Below are positions 58,606 to 64,000 of a stretch of 64,000 nucleotides of DNA, in pieces (position 1 is the first letter of the stretch; every line of letters starts with the position of its first letter). The DNA comes from an uncultured Clostridia bacterium (GTDB taxonomy: Bacteria > Bacillota > Clostridia > Oscillospirales > Ruminococcaceae). The position numbers and the translations under genes are program-made. The notes beneath the pieces are model-generated. The model did not search any database, had not been told where the DNA came from, and was given only the letters and a program-made list of their open reading frames with translations. The stretch is taken from contig CANDEV010000001.1 in assembly GCA_947383835.1 (NCBI GenBank), forward strand, positions 124,001-188,000, read 5' to 3'.

Positions 58606-59415
58606 ATGGATATCGTGCATGAATTTAACTCAGGAGATTTATACATACGATACGCTGTAAACGAAGCGCCGGACGATAAGGATTTTACTATGCACGTTCA
58701 TGAACGCTGCGAGATTTTTTATTTTGTTTCGGGAAACGCGGAATATCTTGTGGAGGGCGCGAGATATCCTCTTGAACCGGGGAGTATTTTAATAATGCGT
58801 CCCGCCGAGTCCCACCGAGCGCGTATTCTCGGCAGCGGAAGATACGAGCGTTACGCCCTGAATTTTTCCGTTTCGGCAGTTGACTGTATCGACCCCGAAC
58901 ACAGACTTCTGAAAGCGTTTTTGGACCGTCCCCTCGGCAGAGGAAATTTTTATATGCTTGACAAAATACGTCTTGAAAATATTTTTAATGATATCTGCCG
59001 CGGAGAAGACAATTACGAAAAAGGACTGAAAGTCCGAGTAAATTTTTTTGCGCTGCTTGACCTTATAAACAGCGCATATATAAAAAGGGACTCGGTGGAA
59101 TATACCGAGCCGCAAAATCTTTCGGAAAAAATCGTTGCATATGTGAACGCCAATCTGTTTGAAGAAATTTCAGTACCCTTGCTTGCGGAAAAATTTTTTC
59201 TGAGTACATCCCAGTTCAGCAGGATATTCAAGCAAGCCACAGGAGCCGCGCCTTGGGAATACATAATAATAAAACGGCTCACGGCGGCAAAAGAAAAAAT
59301 CCGCAGGGGAGCTTCGGCGCAGTATGCGGCTGAAAGCTGCGGATTTGGAGATTATTCGACATTTTACCGTTCATATGTGAAATATTTCGGCTGCTCGCCC
59401 GCAAACGACAACTGA
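58606..59415 (+). CDS. AraC-family transcriptional regulator
   Basis: A 269-residue regulator. The N-terminal ~150 residues are a cupin (FTMHVHERCEIFYFVSGNAE, then LEPGSILIMRPAESHRARIL). The C-terminal ~100 residues carry two helix-turn-helices (VPLLAEKFFLSTSQFSRIFK, AQYAAESCGFGDYSTFYRSY). Divergent from the isomerase operon, which it probably controls in response to a sugar. AAAGGAG precedes the ATG. Confidence 0.92.
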   Translation: MDIVHEFNSGDLYIRYAVNEAPDDKDFTMHVHERCEIFYFVSGNAEYLVEGARYPLEPGSILIMRPAESHRARILGSGRYERYALNFSVSAVDCIDPEHRLLKAFLDRPLGRGNFYMLDKIRLENIFNDICRGEDNYEKGLKVRVNFFALLDLINSAYIKRDSVEYTEPQNLSEKIVAYVNANLFEEISVPLLAEKFFLSTSQFSRIFKQATGAAPWEYIIIKRLTAAKEKIRRGASAQYAAESCGFGDYSTFYRSYVKYFGCSPANDN

Positions 59416-59582
59416 TAATTTACAGGCAAGAGGTTATGCTTAATGGTGGTCAGTATGAGTACACATTAATCATATACCCATGCATTTTATGTTTTTATCA
59501 AGCGTTCAGCTAAGCTACATTAACAAATACCCAATATTTCTTTTATCTGAATTTTGTCGGATTTATTGACATAATAAAAGAG

Positions 59583-59616
59583 TAAGCGGCTATGGAATAA
59601 AATCCACAGCCGCTTA
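59583..59616 (-). terminator. Terminator of the Tyr-rich protein gene
   Basis: TAAGCGGCTATGG (59583-59595) pairs with CCACAGCCGCTTA (59604-59616); on the minus strand CTCTTTTATT follows. The gap 59416-59582 shows nothing else. Confidence 0.8.
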
Positions 59617-59699
59617 ACATAATACCACTATATTTGTAATTGAGCAATCATATTATATCGCTATAATCGCAAGTAATATGGAAATTCTTTCAAAATGTT

Positions 59700-61343
59700 T
59701 TATGAAAGAACAACGATGTATTCGCCGCCCTGCTTAACGCCGTCAAAATTGCACTGACCGTTGTTCTGAACAGCAGAACGTGAAACCAACGAAAGAGTGT
59801 TTGCTGAAGCATTATAGCGATAAAGCTTAGCACTGCATCCTGAACGCTTTGAATTAAACTTAACTGTTACAGAAGCTTCTGCTCCGAAAGAACCGCCATT
59901 AATAGTAAACTGTGAGGAGCTTACGCCACTGTTAGCCTTTACAGCTTTGTTTTTAAGAGATGTAGGAATACTTGTTGAACCGTACCTTATAACAGGACTT
60001 ATAGCAGTCGTACTGGTTATATCGTTACCATTAAGTGTAAATACGGCACCATTGCTGAACTTAAAGTTTATGCTGACATTCTTTCCTTTGAGAGCCTTAA
60101 GCACAGACTCAGGAATTTCGGTCTCTGTCTGCATACTTACAGTATAAGCAGTTCCGGCTTTTGCGGAATTGATCGTTCTTGTAACAGATGTCCAACCTTT
60201 TAATCTGCCGATAGTAACAGTACTATTGTCCTTAGTTGTGGTTGCAATACCGTTATTTCCAAGGAGGTAATAATAGTAGTAATATGGATCATCATAACCA
60301 TATATTCCATTGTAATAATTGCTGTTGCTTGATATAGTTCTTACATATGAAGCAACGCCTCCGGAAGCAGTAAGCGCTTCATTATACGTATTGTAATACT
60401 TACCTGTAACAATTGAATAATAACGATAGTACGTTGTTGCAGAACCCGACGTAACAGATACCCTATTACCGCCTGAAGTAGAATAATATAAACCATCCTC
60501 AGGGTTAAAATAGTGATTTGCAGAACTATAAGCCTGATTATAGCTTGCAGGAGTTTTGGTAGAATAGTTCGTTGTGTTATATCCTACAGCAGCACGAAGG
60601 GCTTCAAGATTAGGATACCATGTTCCAGTTTCGGGAGAATAGTAAGATGTATTGGAAGCATATGTATAACCAGAAGGAATCACATATTGATTATAATAAC
60701 CATCGCCTACATAATGTGACATATATTCAGTATTACCAGACTCTACATTAGTATAATAACCTCCCATATAATTAAAGTAACGATGAGAAGAATCGTACTT
60801 AACACCTTTTACATCTGAAATTGTTGGTGTTGTACCACTATTTCTAGAATCAGCATAGTATGCCTGTCGATTAGGGTAATACCTATTAGTAGACGCTGAA
60901 TAAAAAACTTTATCAGTAGCATAATTATATCCATAATAATTTGTATTTGATGACCCTGATGTAGTACCATTATATGTATACCGACCAGTTGAAGTCACAA
61001 TAATTTGTCCATTTACGTCAATATCAAATTTAACACCTGTTTTATTGTCAAATGCATTTGAAGTTGATGTTGATGAAGCCTGTGTAATAAAATAGTTATT
61101 TCCTGAATCATCTGTACCAGATGAATTTGCAACTCTATCAGCACTAGCTTTATCCTTATAATAACGAGTTCCCAAAAGAGCACCCGTTGTAGGATTATAT
61201 ACTTCAACTTTCCAAACAGTACTCTCAATTTTTATAGTATTGCCCTCAATGATGTCTGCACTTGCAACCATGCTGAATGTTGGTACAGCCGTAACAGCTG
61301 CAATACTCAAGGCAGCAATTCTGCCCAGTGTTTTCTTTTTCAT
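59700..61343 (-). CDS. Secreted Tyr/Ser-rich repeat protein
   Basis: A 547-residue exported protein (signal MKKKTLGRIAALSIAAVTAV ending near FSMVASAD). Residues ~135-370 are extremely Tyr, Ser, Asn and Thr-rich with five degenerate ~45-residue units centred on a Y-(Y/F)-x(3)-TG-x-(W/Y)-Y motif: YYSPETGTWYPNLEALRAA, YFNPEDGLYYSTSGG, YYSIVTGKYYNTYNEALTA. The C-terminal ~90 residues, with a Cys pair (RSGCSAKLYRY, NGQCNFDGVKQGG), resemble a tail domain of other Ruminococcus surface proteins. AGGAG precedes the ATG. Function unknown; adhesion or glycan binding is a guess. Confidence 0.8.
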   Translation of the reverse strand: MKKKTLGRIAALSIAAVTAVPTFSMVASADIIEGNTIKIESTVWKVEVYNPTTGALLGTRYYKDKASADRVANSSGTDDSGNNYFITQASSTSTSNAFDNKTGVKFDIDVNGQIIVTSTGRYTYNGTTSGSSNTNYYGYNYATDKVFYSASTNRYYPNRQAYYADSRNSGTTPTISDVKGVKYDSSHRYFNYMGGYYTNVESGNTEYMSHYVGDGYYNQYVIPSGYTYASNTSYYSPETGTWYPNLEALRAAVGYNTTNYSTKTPASYNQAYSSANHYFNPEDGLYYSTSGGNRVSVTSGSATTYYRYYSIVTGKYYNTYNEALTASGGVASYVRTISSNSNYYNGIYGYDDPYYYYYYLLGNNGIATTTKDNSTVTIGRLKGWTSVTRTINSAKAGTAYTVSMQTETEIPESVLKALKGKNVSINFKFSNGAVFTLNGNDITSTTAISPVIRYGSTSIPTSLKNKAVKANSGVSSSQFTINGGSFGAEASVTVKFNSKRSGCSAKLYRYNASANTLSLVSRSAVQNNGQCNFDGVKQGGEYIVVLS

Positions 61344-61497
61344 TTTAAATATCTCCTTTTCATATTAAACTTAATGATTTACGTAATGCTAAATCATGTT
61401 ACTTAAATTATACCATATAAATTTCTAATATGCAATAGGCATTTTGCGAAAAATTATTACAACTTTATGACAGATAGTTAAAAAACGCCCCAAAAAG

Positions 61498-61525
61498 TTA
61501 CAAATCGGCTACAAAACGGTTACAG
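61498..61525. promoter_or_regulatory. Three 11-bp phased TTACAA-like repeats
   Basis: TTACAA at 61498, CTACAA at 61509 and TTACAG at 61520, spaced exactly 11 bp, as in the six-copy array at 5398-5456; a further TTACAA lies at 61457. They are about 155-180 bp upstream of the Tyr-rich protein gene and overlap the tmcAL terminator, which weakens the case for a regulator site. Confidence 0.35.
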
Positions 61526-61539
61526 ACTGTAACCGTTTT
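61513..61539 (-). terminator. Terminator of tmcAL
   Basis: AAAACGGTTACAG (61513-61525) is fully complementary to CTGTAACCGTTTT (61527-61539); effective loop of about 7 nt. On the minus strand the stem ends in TTTTGTAG. Confidence 0.8.
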
Positions 61540-61556
61540 GCGTTTTCTCGAAAAAT

Positions 61557-62774
61557 TTACTGAATTTCTATCTTCGCTGTAAATTCCTCGGCGCAGGGAC
61601 GTATCTCCCTTGAAGCAAGTCCGTAAAGATTTGTCGCCCTGTTGGAAATATCTGCAAATCTCAAGATCGGCGGCTTCTGCTCCTTGATAATATCGCTTAA
61701 AGAAGTGCTGAACGGTATAGCAAGCTTGTTTTCCTCTTCCTTTTCCTTGGCAGCTTTGAGTATCTCCGCACCCTTTTCGTTAAGAGCAAGTACTCTGCCA
61801 TAGGGCGGCATTATCATAAGATCGGTATTTTTCGTGCCGATATAAAGGTTCAGCAATATTCTCCTTAAACGCGCAGCGGTAAGGTGCTTTCCGCTTGCTT
61901 TTTCAATGAACTCGTCGATTGAATTGCTGTCTATACCCGTTTTAAAAATAAGATTTGCCAGATTTTGGTCCACATCGGAGCATTCCGCGATCATAGGCGG
62001 TATCGTTGAACGGAGCACATAGAGTAGCTCTCTTTCAAGATTGTCAAAATATGCCAACTCATTTTTATCGTCATAATCCTTAACAACTTCTTCCATATCC
62101 TTTGGAACATATGCGCCGATTTCCTCGCCGTCCTCGATCATTTCACGAAGCAGAGTACCGCTTGCAATACCATCCGAAGCCTCGGAACTGTCGTGAGCCG
62201 CACCCTTGCGCTTAACGGTAAAGGTCTCAAAATCAAGTCCCATAAGCTTCATCGCTTTAAGGTACTCTACCGCCAAAACATTGTTTGGTGAATCGAAAAC
62301 GTCCGCAAGGATAGGACCGTTTTCAAGCGCTATAGCCTGCTGCAATGCGGCTGGGAAAGACATTCCTCCGTTCATGTGAGGTCTGACCTTGGCTTCCATA
62401 TTTTCCTTTGTGGACATAGCAAGAGAAGCCATTGCGGCATTTTTCAGAAGCTCAATGTCTCCGCACTCGCTTCCGAAAGAGATACCGTCCACACAACCCA
62501 AAGCGCCCAGCATCATAACGCCTGCGCGGGCGAAAAAGTTTGCGCTTGAAAGCGAGTACACCACAGGCATTTCTATAACAAGGTCAACGCCGTTGTTTAC
62601 AGCGACCTTTGCACGGGCGTACTTATCTATCATAGCCACGTCACCCCGCTGAACGTAGTTTCCGCTCATAATTGCAACGATATGTGTCGCGCCCTGCTTG
62701 CGGGTCTCCTCAATTTGGTAAATATGACCGTTGTGGAACGGGTTGTATTCACAAATAATTCCGTAAGTTTTCAT
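61557..62774 (-). CDS. tmcAL: tRNA(Met) cytidine acetate ligase (TmcAL/YlbM)
   Basis: A 405-residue nucleotidyltransferase-like enzyme that adenylates acetate and transfers it to C34 of elongator tRNA-Met (ac4C). YGIICEYNPFHNGHIYQIEE contains the HxGH motif; IMSGNYVQRGDVAMIDKYAR and SFGSECGD are family landmarks. Length is usual. GGAGGAA precedes the ATG. It is divergent from ackA, another acetate-using enzyme; the pairing is suggestive but may be accidental. Confidence 0.92.
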   Translation of the reverse strand: MKTYGIICEYNPFHNGHIYQIEETRKQGATHIVAIMSGNYVQRGDVAMIDKYARAKVAVNNGVDLVIEMPVVYSLSSANFFARAGVMMLGALGCVDGISFGSECGDIELLKNAAMASLAMSTKENMEAKVRPHMNGGMSFPAALQQAIALENGPILADVFDSPNNVLAVEYLKAMKLMGLDFETFTVKRKGAAHDSSEASDGIASGTLLREMIEDGEEIGAYVPKDMEEVVKDYDDKNELAYFDNLERELLYVLRSTIPPMIAECSDVDQNLANLIFKTGIDSNSIDEFIEKASGKHLTAARLRRILLNLYIGTKNTDLMIMPPYGRVLALNEKGAEILKAAKEKEEENKLAIPFSTSLSDIIKEQKPPILRFADISNRATNLYGLASREIRPCAEEFTAKIEIQ

Positions 62775-62809
62775 CAGTTTAAATTCCTCCGCTTTTGTTA
62801 ATTCATAAT

Positions 62810-62838
62810 ATTATACCATATTTATTTCCATTTGGCAA
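62810..62838 (-). promoter_or_regulatory. Promoter of tmcAL
   Basis: Minus-strand TTGCCA (62838-62833), 17-bp spacer, TATAAT (62815-62810) preceded by TATGG. Confidence 0.72.
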
Positions 62839-62908
62839 GGGTTTTATTTTCTATGGTACATTATTTCGGTAAATTTATATTAATTTTGCCGAAAAATACA
62901 ATTGCCCC

Positions 62909-62937
62909 TTGATTTTTCTTGTGAAAAGTGGTATAAT
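62909..62937 (+). promoter_or_regulatory. Promoter of ackA
   Basis: TTGATT (62909-62914), 17-bp spacer, TATAAT (62932-62937) preceded by AGTGG. The leader is about 37 nt. Confidence 0.75.
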
Positions 62938-62981
62938 GTTTTCGGAATTTTTTTGAATAAAAAAGAAAGGTCTGAATTTTT

Positions 62982-64000
62982 ATGTTAATTCTTGTAGTAA
63001 ACGCAGGAAGCTCCTCACTTAAGTATCAGCTCCTGAACATGGACGACGAAAGCGTTATCGCTAAGGGTAACTGCGACAGGATCGGTATTGGCGGTCACAT
63101 TGCCCACAAAACCTTTGACGGCAGAACTGTTGATGCGGACTGCGATTTTCCCACTCACACCGAGGCTTTTGAGAAGCTTGTGGAAGTCCTCACAACGGGG
63201 GACGCCTCCGTTATCAAGTCAATGGACGAGATTTCTGCGGTAGGTCACAGGATAGTACAGGGAGCGGAAGTTTTCGACAAGACTACTCTTGTTACCGACG
63301 AGGTCATTCAGCAGATCGACGATTTGCAGGATCTTGCTCCCGTACATAACCACCCTCACGCTCTTGCGCTTTGGGCTTGCAAAAAGGTACTCCCCGAAAA
63401 CGTTCCGCAGGTTGTTGTTTTCGACACCGCTTTCCACCAGACAATGCCCGAAAAGGCTTATATGTACGGTCTCCCCTACGAGGATTACGAGAAGTACCAT
63501 GTAAGAAAATACGGTTTCCACGGCACTTCCCACAGATTTGTTTCAGCGGCTCTTGCAGAAGCTATGGGCAAGGATATAAAGGACTTGAAGATAGTTTCCT
63601 GTCACTTGGGCAACGGTTCTTCCATTACCGCTATCGAGGGCGGCAAATCTATTGACACATCAATGGGCTTCACTCCTCTTGACGGCGTTGTAATGGGTAC
63701 AAGAACGGGAAGCGTTGACCCATCCGCAGTAACCTTTGTCGCTGAAAAGCACGGCTTTACTACTAAGGAAATGAGCGACTACATGAACAAGAAATCCGGT
63801 TTCCTCGGCGTGTCCGGCGTTTCCTCCGATAACAGGGACATTTCAGGCGCGGCTGCTCACGGTGACAAGAGAGCGAAACTGGTTTCCGAAATGCTCCAGT
63901 ATGAGATCAAGAAGTATATCGGCTCTTACGCTGCCGCAATGAACGGTCTGGACGCTGTTCTGTTCACAGGCGGTATCGGCGAGAACGCCTCCGAGGTACG
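62982..64000 (+). CDS. ackA: Acetate kinase (3' end cut by the window)
   Basis: The first ~339 of about 400 residues. MLILVVNAGSSSLKYQLLN is the first phosphate-binding signature and GFHGTSHRFVS the second; DTAFHQTMP, HLGNGSS, DTSMGFTPLDGVVMGTRTG and LFTGGIGENASEV follow. It converts acetyl phosphate and ADP to acetate and ATP, the main energy-yielding step of acetate fermentation. AAAGAAAGG precedes ATG 62982. It has its own promoter; pta is not upstream here. Confidence 0.96.
   Translation, partial: MLILVVNAGSSSLKYQLLNMDDESVIAKGNCDRIGIGGHIAHKTFDGRTVDADCDFPTHTEAFEKLVEVLTTGDASVIKSMDEISAVGHRIVQGAEVFDKTTLVTDEVIQQIDDLQDLAPVHNHPHALALWACKKVLPENVPQVVVFDTAFHQTMPEKAYMYGLPYEDYEKYHVRKYGFHGTSHRFVSAALAEAMGKDIKDLKIVSCHLGNGSSITAIEGGKSIDTSMGFTPLDGVVMGTRTGSVDPSAVTFVAEKHGFTTKEMSDYMNKKSGFLGVSGVSSDNRDISGAAAHGDKRAKLVSEMLQYEIKKYIGSYAAAMNGLDAVLFTGGIGENASEV

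Noticed and set aside
1..64000. CRISPR arrays, complete insertion sequences, integrases or prophage genes
   Set aside because: No regularly spaced direct repeats with unique spacers and no transposase, integrase or phage structural gene were recognised.

Overview
The window is about 64 kb of a low-to-mid G+C Firmicutes chromosome, most likely an anaerobic gut Clostridia of the Ruminococcus/Oscillospiraceae type. The evidence is a spoIIAA-spoIIAB-sigF sporulation operon, an oxygen-sensitive class III ribonucleotide reductase, acetate kinase, plant cell-wall glycosidases of families GH43 and GH5, a split cobalamin methionine synthase, Ruminococcus-like secreted cell-wall-repeat proteins, Firmicutes-type promoters (TTGACA-N17-TATAAT, often with TGG before the -10 box), strong GGAGG ribosome binding sites and several TTG/GTG starts. 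No rRNA, CRISPR array, prophage or complete insertion sequence was seen.

Layout. 0-7.6 kb: end of pyrK, pyrD, a ribbon-helix-helix regulator behind nested palindromes, an operon-like run (esterase, membrane protein, ANT(6)-like enzyme, histidine phosphatase fused to a GNAT domain), a lipoprotein behind phased repeats, ruvX and two half-size TauE transporters. 7.6-9.3 kb: a probable 6S RNA, an AT-rich orphan gene and a HINT-domain relic. 9.3-14.4 kb: purD, lipoproteins, an acetyltransferase and the spoIIA operon. 14.5-21 kb: SDR plus two-part threonine/serine exporter, an orphan gene followed by a tandem structured element, murA, and a C39-like peptidase. 21-28 kb: methyltransferase, nrdD with a candidate NrdR operator, and AraC-GH43-GH5. 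28-34.4 kb: FNT channel, two tRNA-Gln genes, lipoprotein, dnaX-ybaB-recR, a TPR protein and SRP RNA. 34.5-40.2 kb: a candidate type I toxin-antitoxin locus, several lineage proteins and aroK. 40.3-52.3 kb: metH with its separate activation protein, then a run of small accessory genes (methyltransferases, GNATs, NUDIX, cupin, DUF402, DUF3795) with duplication and deletion scars, ending in metF. 52.3-59.4 kb: two genes that each carry the same ~170-bp leader cassette, then a carbohydrate cluster (acetylesterase, permease, oxidoreductase, TIM-barrel isomerase, AraC regulator). 59.7-64 kb: a Tyr-rich secreted repeat protein, tmcAL and ackA (cut by the window end).

The signals that most deserve follow-up are non-coding: (i) two 91/90-bp tandem units at 17.9-18.07 kb with two independent compensatory base-pair changes and an enclosing stem; (ii) a 28-codon hydrophobic toxin gene facing a convergent small RNA through a shared terminator at 34.5-34.9 kb; (iii) a ~170-bp structured cassette duplicated at 52.6 and 53.4 kb that supplies the stop codon of the gene before it and the ribosome binding site, start and first codons of the gene after it; (iv) a 108-bp hairpin repeat at 6.3 and 36.2 kb; and (v) 11-bp phased TTACAA repeats upstream of a consensus promoter. 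All assignments come from reading the sequence and recalling family features; no database search was run.
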